64,000 bases of DNA from Sycobia sp. Sy_11. Its lineage: Eukaryota > Arthropoda > Insecta > Hymenoptera > Epichrysomallidae. The notes under the pieces were generated by a model. The model was not told where the DNA came from and did not search any database. It was given only the letters and a program-made list of their open reading frames with translations. The stretch lies in contig JACCIC010000219.1 in NCBI GenBank assembly GCA_018907035.1, forward strand, positions 248,001 through 312,000, written 5' to 3'. Positions within the stretch are counted from its first letter, which is position 1, and every line of letters starts with the position of its first letter. The translations under genes were made by a program, and so were the position numbers. Of this stretch, positions 1 to 12,609 are shown piece after piece.

Positions 1-3000
1 TTAGTGCGCTTAGAGAGTCAGTGAAAATAATAACCTTGTTCCGATCTGGTTAAGGTAAATTTTATTGTACCAACGATAGCAATGCACTCAGCGGTGAAAA
101 TTGAAGCGTTTTAGTCAAACTTTTTTGGTGACATAAATTTTTGACTAGATAGGCACTTCCTACAGAGCTCGATCCTTTTCGTTTGCTTCCATCCGTAAAA
201 ATAGCATATGAGTTCTCTTTAATAATTAGTTTGTCTACCGCTTTATTTGGATTATGTAGGTTTTTTAAAGATTTTTCGAACGATATGTCTATATTGACAT
301 TGTAAAATGACATGCTATAGTCGTAGGCCAAATTGTTTAATGTGTTTTAGAAATAATTTTTGGAAAGGTAGTTTTTGTTTGTGGAATACACTGCAGTAAT
401 AGTCTATTTGACTCAAACCTATTAGGATCATTGTTAAGCATTTTTATAATTTTGTTTACAGTTTTATGCAAACTCAGTCTTTTATTTGAATAATCTTTAT
501 TGAGAAAATTCGTGCATAAATATTTTGCTCTTTCTTGTAATAAGTCAAGTTTGGATTTTGCGAGTAAAATATTTGTAGGAGTACTTACTCTGTAACCTAG
601 TGCTAGCCGAATAGCGTTGTCTTGTATCTTTTCTAACACATTAGCTTTCACTTTTTGCTTATGAAAATATATAAATAAGCCATATTCAATTATAGATCGA
701 ATGTAACTTTTGTACAAAGTAATTAACGTTTCTGGTGTTGCGCCCCACCATGTTCCTCTAAGATATTTAATCAAGTTAATTATTTTTGATATTTTTTTCT
801 GAATGTAATCTATATAGGCTTTAAAAGTCAGTGCGTAGTCAAACACTATTCCAAGAAAACGTACAGTTTCGCTTGATTTAATTATAGTAACTTTTATCTT
901 AATGGAGGTTTCACCAGGTCTCATCCTTTTTTTATTAAAATGTATGAAAACAGTTTTATTCGTAGAGAGAGACAAACCTAAGTTGTTTAAGTTGTTACAA
1001 ATTGTTGTAGCAGCTTTTTCTAATACTTTTTTAGAGGTTTTAATAGGGCCTCTTTGACAGGAGATTGCTAAGTTATCATCAAATTGAGAACTTGTTACGC
1101 TTCTCGGAAGGTTTTCAGTAATTTTACTGACGTATATATTATAAAGGAGAAGGCTTAGAACTCTTCCTTGAGGAACACCCTTATATGTAAATCTAGGCTC
1201 ACTCTGTACTTTCTGTGTATATAATTTTTTTTGAAGTTATGAATTTAATAAACTTTATTAAATTGTAAGAACGAATAATAGAAGAAAGTTTTTGTAGTAA
1301 GATATCTATATTTACATTGTCGAATGCACTAGATACGTCTAGAAAAGTTGCAAATATATCTTTCTTTTTGGAAAATGATTGTTCTATTTTTAAATTTAAG
1401 TTTACAAAGTTATCTACAGTCGATTGGCCATTACGAAATCCAGTTTAGCTTACAGGCAGAAAATTATATTTTTCTATCCACCACTGCAGCTTAGACTTAA
1501 TCATAAATTCAAAAATTTTGTAAAAGCAGGACGTTAATCTAATAGGACGGAGGTCTTATTTCAGACTTTTTAATAAAGTGCACGTAGCTTTCTTTCCACT
1601 GAATTGGATAGTTATTGGATGCATACATTTCGTTGTATATGTCTATAAGTAGTAATTTGTATTTAATTGGAAGTAATTTGATACAGTCATATCCGATTCC
1701 ATCTAGTCCAGGAGCTGAATATGACTTTTTATTATTTAGTGTCTTGTGAAATTCAGCGAGAGTGAAGGGTGAGTCGAAGAAGGCATTAGTAGTGCAAACA
1801 GGTAGCCAATCTGGATTTGCAGGATCCATGAAGGACTTATTTTTTGCAGTGCTTCTCTATATATATTTTCCCATTGATGGTTTGCAGAAGCTTCTTCCGA
1901 GTTAGTTTTGCACCATTTATTTTTAAAATTTTGCAGGTGTTCCAGACGTATTTTCGACTAGTTTGAAAATGAATATTTTCGTCAAACCTGATAAAGTAGT
2001 TCCTTTTCTTTTGCTAAAGTTAAAAGTTTTTTTAAAAGTTAAAAGATCTTTTAAAAGTTAAAAGAAAAGTTTAAAAGTTCTTCTAGCTATGGCAATACTT
2101 TTTTTAAAATTAATATAGTCACTAGGGTTCTTAAAGAAATTGTACTTTTTGAGTGCCGCTTTTCTAAGACGATTGTCACATTCTGCGTCCCACCAAGGAA
2201 CTGGATTGCGGTGTAATTTGTCATTCACATACTGTTTCTTTGGTGTGTTGCATATGATAGTATCTTTTATTATATTAATGAGAAATGAATACTTATCGCT
2301 GGCTAATAGTGCATCGTAGTCATTAGTATAAACTTTGTACAGATTATTATTAAGATTTTGAATCTTATCGTTTCAATTTGTTCTTTTAGATGACATTTTA
2401 TGAGTTTTTTACGGTAAATATGTTTTTCTATATTGATTTCAATAAGAAGAGGGAAATGATCAGAGCCCCAGATATTGTCAATCATTTTTATAGTATTTTG
2501 ATCAATCAAATGGGGAGAACAAAGAATTAGATCAACATTTGAAGTTTTGTTATTTTGTAAAGATCGAGTTTTCGTATTTGCATTGATTAAAATTAGATTA
2601 GAATTATTAAGGCAATTGAGCATTATTTCCCCATTTACATCATTTTTTCACAATTCCAGCTTGCGTGATGCGCATTAAAATCGCCTATAAACATAGTTGC
2701 ATTTAGATCACTAGCATTGTTAAAAATTTTATTCCATACTGCTTGTGAAAGAGTATAACCTGCAGTTCTGTAACATATTAAAAGGTTGATACAAAGCGTT
2801 GCATTAGTCAATTTTATGCCTAATAGTTCTCTATGTTCATTTGAACATTTTACATGAGTTAGTTCGAGAAATGATATGCTGTTCCTAATTAATAACAAAA
2901 TACCGTCTCCCTTTCCACGTCGCTGACCATCTTTTTTAAAAGTCTTGAATCCTATAAATTTCAGTTACTCATTTGTGTTGTCGTCAGTTAACCAAGATTC

Positions 3001-3123
3001 AACACAGGCAAAAATATCTAGATTTTTGAGGATTTTCGCTAGTTGTTTGTTTGTTATGCTTCGAGAGTTCCAAAATAACACTTTAAGATTTTTTTTAGCT
3101 GTATTCGAAGATTGTTGTGACAT
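1..3123 (-). pseudogene. LINE ORF2: APE endonuclease - reverse transcriptase - RNase H, broken
   Basis: ORF2 would nick target DNA and copy the element RNA. An ATG at 3123-3121 sits just after the ORF1 stop. Endonuclease signs: GDFNAHHASWN near 2690-2640 and SDHFPLL near 2470-2440. RT signs: SAPGLDGI near 1730-1690, GVPQGRVLS near 1175-1150, and the catalytic box near 1086-1066, which reads QFDDNLAIS where the family has FADD, so the last catalytic Asp is Asn. The stretch 975-337 holds the RT thumb region (WWGATPETL, about 750-720). RNase H begins with FTDGSK near 205-185 and its end is beyond base 1. The frame shifts several times (around 2635, 2300, 1540, 975 and 335). By sequence alone it cannot make a working enzyme. 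Confidence 0.85.
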
Positions 3124-3126
3124 TTT

Positions 3127-4451
3127 TTATCTTGTTTGCGAAGTATCACCCGATTGAGACGAAGAGTCCGATTCGTGGGTCGAGTGACTGTTCGCATTTG
3201 CACTTTGTTTTATTAGTTTTTTCTTTAATGTTTGACACCTAGCCTTTAAATTTCTTTCTTCAATGAGGAGATAAGTTACGTCTAGCATTTGTACTAATCC
3301 TTTGATACTATTAGTGAAATTTAGAGCGAAGTTAGTTACGTTAGTTTGATATTTACTTTCATCTAAGAAATTTTTAAATTGCTCGTAATTTAATGCGTAT
3401 GATTCTGGTGCATTTTCGATCGCGTTTTTTAGCGACGTGAGAGAGTCACTCACGTCGTTTATTACCGGACTATCAATTTTTCTTTATCAATTCGGGCTTT
3501 GTTAAGTATTGGTTTCGGCACTTTAAAATCTATATTTTGTTTTGATGCTAATTGTTGTGTAACATAATTAACAGTAGAGGCTTCTATGTCTGTATTCGTA
3601 TTAGTTTTCTTATTTATTTCTGTATCTGGTTTCCATGAGATAATAGACGATAAATGTCTCTTCGCGCCTTTGTTTTAATCGTCTGTACATTTTAATTTTG
3701 GAAAGTTTTGATCAGGAATGTTCAATGTGTCATTTTTGGTTGTATAATTAATGTGTCTACTGTCGAATGCTACTTGTCTACTATTGTTTTGGACACAGTT
3801 TTGCTATATACCCCGTTTGCTTACAAAGGAAGCAGTTAGTTGAATCTACACTTAAATAAATCCAATAGCTCGTATCATCATATGTAATTTGTAAACATTC
3901 AGGTAATCGACTCAAATCTTCCTCTTGAATATAAACTCGTTTACGAAAAGAGAGAATATGCGATCGGCCGGGTTTATTCAAGCCTGCTCTAATATAGCTC
4001 ATTTGCGAAACGATTGTTATTCCTTTTTTTCTTAATGAGGCTAATATGTGTTCATGCGGAATAATTGGAGAGACATTAGAAATGACTACTCGTTTGTGTT
4101 GGCCTATTAGAGGCCTTATCAATAAAGAATGATCTTTGACGTTTACTGTTTGATCGTTTAATTTTTCAACCAATGATTTACACGATAGAAATGCACAAAC
4201 ACACATTTACCAGAAATTTTCGATAAAAATCTTATGTCTTCCACTTTCAGTATTTCTTCTAAGCTATCCAGATACGTTATAGACCTTCTATAGATTTGAT
4301 TATAATTGCATCTTATTTTTTCGGTAGTGGGTTGAAAGGTGCTTAATAATTCTTGGCTGTCATGGCTCCTGTTGTCAGAAGCCGATGAACCTGCCATTCT
4401 GTATGCGGTACTGCTCTGCACAAACTGCAAGTGCAGTTGTCTGCAGTTCAT
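3127..4451 (-). pseudogene. LINE ORF1, gag-like RNA-binding protein, broken
   Basis: ORF1 proteins of this LINE group coat element RNA. A real ATG at 4451-4449 opens the first piece (to about 4158). The frame then shifts near 4180-4206 into a piece ending near 3781, and again into the piece 3453-3127. The middle piece ends with a CCHC-type knuckle, CFLCKQTGYIAKLC (near 3825-3785), in which the His position is Tyr, so metal binding would be impaired. The last piece is Ser/Thr-rich with a coiled-coil-like stretch and ends a few bases before the ORF2 ATG, the usual tight ORF1/ORF2 spacing. Assignment rests on position and knuckle; the rest of the sequence is poorly conserved. Confidence 0.65.
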
Positions 4452-4599
4452 ACGTTTATTACACTTAACAATTTGCTATAGATATTATTAACACAATGCA
4501 TAAAAATTATTCGTATTCGATAATACTTAACATGAATATACAAACACGTCTGCTCGTGCCGGCGACTCTAGCTGGACTCTACTAATAATATTCTAATGT

Positions 4600-7500
4600 A
4601 ATATCTTTTTTACAGTGCTGAATACCGGCGTTGTTAATAAATATATTTGAAATGCGTTTTCTTAAAAAATTAAAATAAACTTTATTTTAATTGTTTTACC
4701 TTAGTAATATACTTCAAAATAAATATACCTTTACTTGAATAAAAAATTATCTAAATTACAACATTACAAATCATTAAAATTCTATTTCTTCTAGTGTCTA
4801 AATATTATACCTAAATATTATTATCTAAGTAACATTAATTTTTCTTGAAACAATTTTTCGTAGGAATATTTATGATTCTAAAATTTTATTGACATTCTTT
4901 TATTTAAAGTTTTTAAAATAAAATTTATATTTCTTTATGTGAGTTATAAAATATTTAATAATGCAAGTAAATTTCTTATTTTACTATTTTATGTATAACT
5001 TTTCTCTATTTTTTCTTTATGTCCTAATCTAGTCTAGGTAAGTATTCAATATTTTCTTTTTCCTTTATGTATTTTAGCTAAATAGTAAATATCGGTTACT
5101 TTTTCTCAAATCTAATTTCGAAATAGGTCAATATATAACATACATACCTATTTCACTATAAAATTTTTATAGAAAGTTTATATATAGTTACTTTAATAAC
5201 ATGATACACTTTCCGTTTTGTATATTTCTAGTCTGTTAGTTCAATCTTTTATGTATTTATTTATTTTTAAACTATATTTTATTTTACAGGAAAAGAAAAT
5301 ACTAACATAAAATTTGTTATTTATCAAAATTTTATAGTTAAGATACCTTAAGATAAATCATTTATGCACATGATTCCTGCCCTTTAATGTATGAAAAAAA
5401 AACTTTAAGTTTATGTCTAGTATATTATAGTCACTTTATTTCTTCCAAAGAATCGATGAAGCTGTCATCAAAAACTTTTCCTGTTACATCTAGCGGCCTA
5501 CTGCTGGAAGAATTTTACATATGTATGGAAATCCTAACGTACTTCACTTGCAGCGGGGACGTCCTGCGAATATCGATCTAATAAACTTGAAGGCATGGTA
5601 CCCTAGTACGCCAACGTAACTATTGTTTCAGAGTTATAAGCAGGAACTCAACGAACTGAAGCTGTAGATTTCTATCAATACGAAATAGCCAGTTTCGGTT
5701 AAAAATTACATTCTTGACTAGCATGGAAGGATTCTACTGCGAGCCTGAAAAGGAGTTGTGATCATTTGATCTGGGATACGTAGTAGTGTATATGCGGCAC
5801 TGGCTTTCATTGGTTGGAGGAAATTGGCTGTCTTGCTACTTAATACCTACTTATGGAAATATTCCAGCGAAATATGCCAAGCTATTATGTTTTTAGGAAC
5901 GATTTTGATTTATAATTTTATTTATCATGTCAGTAGCTTGAAATTTTTATAAATTCCAGATTTTTTTAAATTAAAAATGTATTGGTTTCGTCTCATGTCC
6001 ATAATTTCAGGTTGGACTACGGGTTAATAAAAAGATAAGTATGTTTTATAATTTTATTTATTACAAAGATAATAAATTCCGAATAATTATTTAATCGCAA
6101 ATCATAAGTTTTTATTTTCTTTCTCGCACGACATATTCATTCGATCATATCATTAAGGACGCTAATTTTCATTCAATAAAAGAAATAATATTTATTCTGA
6201 TTATTTCAAAATTCTTTCTTATATATAAATTCGGAAATTAATCTTTACAGCGTATTTATTTTTGTTTTTTTTGCCGTCGATGTACAATAACTTTGACATT
6301 TAAATTCAATCAATATATTAACAAGGAAATATAAAATGTTATTAGATTTCGTTGTTTTACTTCGTTATTCGCAGTGAGCAGTATCGATTTTAATGCGATC
6401 TCCGTAGCGAAATATTAATAATCAATAAAATTGTCAATTTACTACCACTTTGACGTATCATTGGCGGAGTCTAAGAAAAACAGTAATAAATAAAAATGTG
6501 TTACTATAATAAAAGAAGATTGCAGACTGATTTCTAGTAAAGGTGTTTGAAGCAAGGTATTGGTAACTACTGAATTGCGAAGGATGGAGAGCGTCAAGCG
6601 AATATAATTAGCAAAATATATGCAACTACTATGAACAGGGAATTTTTAATATGAACATATATATAGAAGGCAGGAGAAAATCGTTACAACCTTATCGTTT
6701 CTACAATTGGGTTTCCTTCGGTTGACTTTAATTTTAAGTAAATTTATAAATCTTAACAGAATTATATCTTTTACATATAATGTTTGAAAGTATGCTGCTA
6801 ACATTTGGTTTACGTTTTTATCGTTTCTTCTTAATATTTATTCAAGTTACAATTGGAGATATGAGCCTATTTAATCACCAGAGATATCATAACCTATTCA
6901 AATGATAGTTTAACATTGGTTTGCGAATATCGTTGCTTAAAACTTATACATATTTTCAGTAAGAATTTCACTTTCCTATATACACATTTCGCATATCTTA
7001 TCTAAGACATAAATTATTGGAAAAGTTATATGTTACAAAATTTAAAAATATTTCGTGATTATTAATTCTGCAGGCTTAATTATCTGCAGGCGTTTTGCGG
7101 TCGTCCCTCCGGTTACGCCCGGTTCACTGACGCGTGCAGAGATACATCGACCTTCGATACATGATAATTTCGAAACGGTGGTCCAGAATAGTGGAGGCTG
7201 CGTTCTATCTCTTTGAAATTGTGACTCTTAGGTTTTTAACTGCAGTTCTCTGCTAATATTGGTATTTGACGAAACTAGGACTGAGAATTTTATTTAAGCC
7301 GTTGAGATTACTCAAGCTGATAGAACTGTTCGGATCATTTAAATATTTTCACCGGCCAAACTCATAAGACTATTAGAACAGATGGAGCCGTTAAATGAAT
7401 ATCATGAAATGATTTCATAGTTTGTGAAAAATAAAAAAAATTTACAATATAGAAATAAAAATCAATCAAAATTTTATGTGGGTACATTCTAGAGTGACTC

Positions 7501-9146
7501 GAAATATATTCCAGATCAGGAAAAATGAATTTCTTCCAATATTAAATTTATGTTTTTCTATGATTACCAAACGATGATCACTATTTTTTTTTTGAAGTAG
7601 AGAATGAAAAAACTCGTCGCTCAATAAGAAAAATTTACTATTGCATCGCAAAACTTAATAATTTTTTATCATAACTTAAATATATATAGTTAATCTTTCA
7701 TTCTAATTAATTAATTACTTAATTCATATAATAATTTAATACAATAATTTATTGATGAATAAACCTGTAATAGATAGAAGTAATACGTAATCTTATAGAA
7801 CATCCTATAGTATAAATGTAATAGACTACGGCGAACTTGCACTATGAATTGTACATCTGATGCGTATAAACTGTATTAAGAAAATCTGGTTAAAGTCGTA
7901 GAATCGTACATATAGATATAAACGTATAGTCCATTATCGACTATTATAATGCTGACTTATGATGATGATGATGACACAATGACTATACTTATGACGGCTA
8001 TATTTCTCGGATTAGAGAAATATGAAAAACGTATGAAGAAGAATGAAAAAAGTATGAAGATTACTTACATATTGATAGTGTCGTTCCGACCACTGAGTCA
8101 TTTCTTTTACCCCAATGCTAATATAAGGCATGGATTTAGTGTTCCTAAAGAAGTACACTGTGAGTAAGTGCACCTACTTCCATCCTCGGCAAACTAGATG
8201 CTTTCTTTCGTATTTACACATAAAAAACTGTCGATAGTATATAATGCGTTTTGACTGGAAATAGCGTAGAGTACGGATGTGTATCACGTGTATGACTTTG
8301 AAAGGACAAATTTCTTTATATGCCACCTTGTAAGTTCTCTGCAGGCATCAATGACAATTCTAGTTATAAAACCCAGATGCACCGCATATGTATTGTAAAG
8401 TAATTGGGATGGTTTTAGCGCAGTCCTTCAGGGTGTTCTTAAGAAGGTCATAAAGTGGGCGGGTCTAATCCATAAGCTGACCATCCGAGCGAGAAATTTT
8501 CAACGTTTATTTTCTGATATTTGAAGCTTATATGGTTGTAAAAGGAGCGTGGGAAGACCCTCAAAAGGGGCGTCTAGAGGTTCTACGGCGCTTCCTTGCA
8601 GTTTGAAAGGCAGTTGCAACTGCGTCTTCGAGACGAACGGTCAGCGTTATCTGATATATTAATCATTTGACAGCGTGTATTACTTTAGAATTATAGAAAC
8701 TAGTTGTTCAAACTTTTAATAAATTGTTTCTCTTACACCTTCCACGTTAAATTGTTATGTCATTTATTTATCATACTCCAAATCCTTTGTAAGTTAGTTA
8801 ATCTTTTTAAATATAACACTTTCAAAACAAAGGTTTGCATCCTATTTATCTACAAACATTGCAAGTTACAGAGGATTATATTATCTTCCGGATATTGAGA
8901 GTTATTTTTTCTGAATACGAACTCACCTTGAGGTACTCTTGTCATCGTTCACTTCTATATACTTATTTTAGAAGCTGTAATAATGACCAAAAATGTAAAG
9001 TTCCTTATTTACATTCTTATTTTATAATAAAACACTCTGCCCCGTGAATGGATTCTCCTTCATTGATTAAGTGATTTGAAAACATAAATATAGATTCGAT
9101 TGAGCGATCTGTCGATTTTTAGTTCGTATTTTCATCGATTTTTTGC
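4600..9146. other. AT-rich spacer, no gene recognised
   Basis: No domain, RNA gene or repeat boundary that I can support. Two less AT-rich islands stand out: 5440-5900 and about 8270-8660. The first contains an ATG frame of 32 codons (near 5523-5621) with an AT-hook-like RGRP, too short to call. A small GC-richer patch at 7085-7200 is also unexplained. They could be decayed exons or old TE fragments. Confidence 0.4.
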
Positions 9147-9497
9147 AAGTTTAAAGAGAAATTAATAAATATTTTTTATTGGTCTTACAGTCCAATCAAT
9201 GCAATCTAAAAATAAAATTAAATTAAAAATAAAAAATAAAAATAAATAAAAAATAAAATAAAAATTAAAAATAAAAAATAAAATAAAAATTAAAAATAAA
9301 AATAAATAAAAAATAAAATAAAAATTAAAAATAAAAATTAAATTAAAAATTAAATTAAAATTATAATGACAGTCAGACTGTCCTTGTTTACATTCACCCC
9401 CGTAGACTGATCTGAAAATAAAATATTAGCTGAAAAAATTCTTTGTTAGTAAAGTGCAGTCTGACTGTCCCCAACACCCTTACCTAATTGAAGACTT

Positions 9498-9537
9498 GTC
9501 TAACGTTTCGAGCTCGCTACGGCTTCTCATCAGGGAC
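9498..9537 (-). ncRNA. Hammerhead ribozyme motif, left arm of Penelope foldback copy 1
   Basis: On the minus strand the block reads CTGATGA, a stem-loop ending GCTC, then GAAACGTT. These are the two conserved strands of a hammerhead core. The short stem III would be the self-complementary ACGT, and stem I would pair GTCC with AGAC after the cleavage site, with one mismatch next to the core. Stem II has a one-base offset. Hammerheads are known in Penelope-like terminal repeats; activity here is not shown. Confidence 0.6.
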
Positions 9538-9553
9538 TGTATTAAGAAAATCA

Positions 9554-9594
9554 AGTCCCTGATTAGGAGCCGTAGCGAGCTCGAAACGTTGGAC
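9554..9594 (+). ncRNA. Hammerhead ribozyme motif with damaged core, right arm of Penelope copy 1
   Basis: This is the mirror copy on the plus strand. Stem I (AGTCC/GGAC) and GAAACGTT are intact, but the first core strand reads CTGATTA instead of CTGATGA, changing a catalytically essential G. It is expected to be inactive. Confidence 0.55.
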
Positions 9595-9927
9595 AAGTCT
9601 TCAATTAGGTAAGGGTGTTGGGGACAGTCAGACTGCACTTTACTAACAAAGAATTTTTTCAGCTAATATTTTATTTTCAGATTAGTCTACGGGGGTGAAT
9701 GTAAACAAGGACAGTCTGACTGTCATTATAATTTTAATTTAATTTTTAATTTAATTTTTATTTTATTTTTTATTTATTTTTAATTTTTTTTTTATTTTTA
9801 TTTTTAATTTTATTTTATTTTTAGATTGAATTGATTGGACTCTAAGACCAATAAAAAATATTTATTAATTTGTATATGGGCAGTCGACAAAAGTACAATT
9901 CAATTGTATTAAGTTTGGAGAGAAATT

Positions 9928-10924
9928 TTACAATAACATGTAAGAGAGGGATGGCAGATGTTATTTATGTTTGAACGGTCGTGACAGAAGATGCCTTCAC
10001 ATTTGGCTCCCCCCCCCCTTCAGCGACAATCCCTAAATCATACCGAGTACGTAAAATCAACATCATCGTACATTCTAAAAGAACACATACATAACAAAAA
10101 TTGTATATAATTTCGTGGGGTTTTTATAACTTTTCAAGGCCTTTTCCCCAGAGCCAAAAATAACATTAGTATTGGCTCAATCGCTTTGTTTTATTTATTT
10201 AACCTATCCTACTATAATTAATAAACGAAATAAGAAAACCTCTCGATGTTGATAAGTTCTTCAATGCAATAAAAGTTTTATTAGCTTCTGTGAAGTTAAT
10301 TCACGCATATAAGAAACTGTTTTACAATTAAAGAAACGCATTCACTCTGTGTGCGACCATCAACAAGCCATCTTCAGACTCTACTCCACATGCCAACACG
10401 ATTCGTTCAGTGAAGCTGCCAGAGGAGATACAACACCATTTCAATGTTATGTTAAGTATTTAACTTTATTGTTTATAAAACTCTTTCACTTATTATTAAT
10501 ATTAGTTGTATGTGTTATATATAACATTCAAAAATCATTCATGATTATTACCTTACGTATATATAAGCAGAATAGACAAAGTTCAGGTATAAGTTTAATC
10601 ACTCTGGTTCATAAAATATTGTATTTCGATTAAGATGTCTTTTTATCGTATAAAATAATTTAAGATTTAAAAAAAATCTAATACGCACTTTGTCAAAATT
10701 ATACAGAATTTTAAAATGAATTATTTTAGTTTTTTTCATATAAAGATTCACTGTGTTTGAATTAATTATACTTATTATTTAATTAAAATTATATAAATAT
10801 TTTACTTTGTATTTATATATTACAAATATCGTATATAAGGTAATAATTACTCATTCTTATAAATAAGTATACATTTATATACGTTTCTATACGTTGGAAA
10901 CTAGTTACATTATTGAAAATTAAC
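9928..10924. other. AT-rich spacer, nothing recognised
   Basis: No supported gene. A 94-codon open stretch (10349-10633) has no recognisable domain and no flanking support. Confidence 0.4.
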
Positions 10925-10931
10925 ATATATA

Positions 10932-10994
<63 letters not shown>

Positions 10995-11129
10995 CAATTA
11001 TATATCATAATACGTTGTTTATTTTAAATGTATTAAAAATATAGAATACATACACAAAGTATTTTTTAGATTCCATAATATCTTGATATTATTAGTTATA
11101 AATATCGCACGCATTATTTAGTTATAGAA

Positions 11130-11174
<45 letters not shown>
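10925..11174. repeat. (TA)n microsatellites
   Basis: Long TA runs at about 10925-10992 and 11134-11174, separated by ordinary AT-rich sequence. They are simple tandem repeats. Confidence 0.9.
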
Positions 11175-11176
<2 letters not shown>

Positions 11177-11249
11177 TGTTTTTTCTCATAACCTTTAACA
11201 TAAAGAAAATACAATAATCTTTATTGTAATATAAACGATTTACACTAAG

Positions 11250-11362
<113 letters not shown>

Positions 11363-11369
11363 TCAACAC

Positions 11370-11958
11370 ACAAGACCAACAAAAACGTTCAATTAATTTA
11401 TCGAGATACGTGACCTTACAATGTATTTGTTTTGAATTCGTAAGAGCATCTGTTCCATCGGTTACTATCCAATCTAATTTCGTCTTTTGCAAAATAGTTT
11501 TTGAATTTTTCTGTTCTAAGCGGATTTGATCGACCGCTAAAACTGACAACGTAGTACTCGATGCCAGCAACATGTGTATTGGTTTCCTTAAATGAAACTG
11601 AGTGTCGGTCAATTGCAAATTCTTAGGAATATCAGATAAGTGAAGTGGGAACACCTCATTAGGTACGGATTTGCGATTCTAGGTATGACTAATAAAATTT
11701 AACACGTATTAAATTTTATTTCAACGAGAAGTATGTTATCTCCATGTATTGGTTTGATATAGTGGAGCGGTTTCGGGATGCAATGGAAAGGTTGCCGTCT
11801 GCGCTGATGTTAACAGCACATGTATGTTTTGTCAAGTTCAAGGAATCTACTAATCTTTCGGTAAGTAAATTAACAATTGAGCATGAATCTATAAGGGTTC
11901 GAACCATGATAACGAGTTTCTGTTTATTGGATACTGCTACTATAGCTGTCGTCATCAA
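11370..11958 (-). pseudogene. BEL/Pao retrotransposon remnant: aspartic protease region of pol
   Basis: BEL/Pao elements are LTR retrotransposons whose pol starts with a retropepsin-like protease. On the minus strand, 11958-11716 reads VRTLIDSCSIVNLLTE, matching the family active-site block L-I-D-S-G-S with Gly replaced by Cys. The next piece (about 11654-11370) reads NLQLTDTQFHLRKPIHMLL and then KTKLDWIV, matching the family pattern of N-L-L-A-D-P-x-F, then I-D-L-L-L-G and T-x-L-G-W-I-V. The pieces are in different frames. Downstream the reading frame runs into the CA microsatellite, so RT and integrase are absent here. Confidence 0.75.
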
Positions 11959-11999
11959 TCGAGAATCTGAGAGAAAAAATGCATATACGTATGAATAAT

Positions 12000-12609
12000 G
12001 ATCTGGTCATGCGTTTTGTGTCGACTTTCCTTCAATTTTATGATTTATATTCGAGGAATCAAAAGTAAAAAATTATAAATTTTGATTATGTATAAATTAT
12101 TGTACAAATAAAGTTCAAATTCGTTTTATTCAAATCATTAAATTCAGCGAAATTTCACTCCTAAGAAATCGTAAAAAAAATAAGATGAAATTAAATATTT
12201 TTTGTAATGACTGAAACCGTTTATAATAAAAAATAAAAAAATTATTCAATTTTTACTGAAATTATATTTTACAATCCTTTTTTTGCAGACAAAATTCTTA
12301 GAATTGCCGAACACGTGGTGCAAGCCTTGCGTTTGAGCGCCGTATGTACAAGAGTATTAAATTATTATCAAAGAAAAAATACTTATCTCTATCCCGATGA
12401 TGTCTGTTAGGCCGTCTCTACTTCTCCTTTGAACGACATTCGATGATCTATACGTTCTACTGCTCGTGCGTGTGCATGCGTGTTTTTGAATTAAAGATAA
12501 AGAAAAATCTGAAAGGTGACGACACCTTATCGCCTACAGAAAGTTTATCTGAATCTTAAATCAAAACATACACATGACTTTTTAATGTTATTGAAAAGTA
12601 AAAACATAA
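12000..12609. other. AT-rich spacer, nothing recognised
   Basis: No coding or structural signal found between the BEL/Pao remnant and the inverted-duplication arm. Confidence 0.4.

Larger units (their letters stand above)
1..4560 (-). mobile_element. I/R1-type non-LTR retrotransposon (LINE), decayed, runs off the left edge
   Basis: A two-ORF LINE read on the minus strand: ORF1 (gag-like) at about 4451-3127, ORF2 (APE endonuclease, reverse transcriptase, RNase H) from 3123 down to at least 62. The RNase H domain after the RT places it in the I-related group of LINEs rather than Jockey; the exact clade is not resolved. The 5' end lies near 4450-4560 and the 3' end is outside the window. Many frameshifts and stops break both ORFs, so this is a dead copy. 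The element name and boundaries are inference from domain order. Confidence 0.85.
9147..9927. mobile_element. Penelope-like element foldback copy 1 (non-coding), with TSD
   Basis: A near-perfect inverted repeat with arms of roughly 370-390 bp meeting near 9545. The ends carry TTGGTCTTACAGTCCAATC-type sequence and its complement, the same ends as the RT/GIY-YIG copy at 31675-33267. The flanks are a 17-bp direct repeat (9147-9163 and 9911-9927) with two mismatches, read as the target-site duplication. There is no coding capacity. Each arm contains a hammerhead-ribozyme-like block, and AAATA-rich low-complexity runs at 9205-9360 are mirrored at 9730-9830. It is probably a deletion derivative of a Penelope element made of terminal repeats only. 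Confidence 0.8.

Noticed and set aside
7949..8167. Open frame starting with an Asp run
   Set aside because: The Asp run is a GATGATGAT repeat; no domain or neighbour support.
9205..9360. AAATA-rich tandem array considered as a satellite or CRISPR-like array
   Set aside because: No regular spacers; it is low-complexity sequence of the Penelope terminal repeat.
10349..10633. 94-codon plus-strand open frame
   Set aside because: No recognisable domain and composition like the surrounding spacer.
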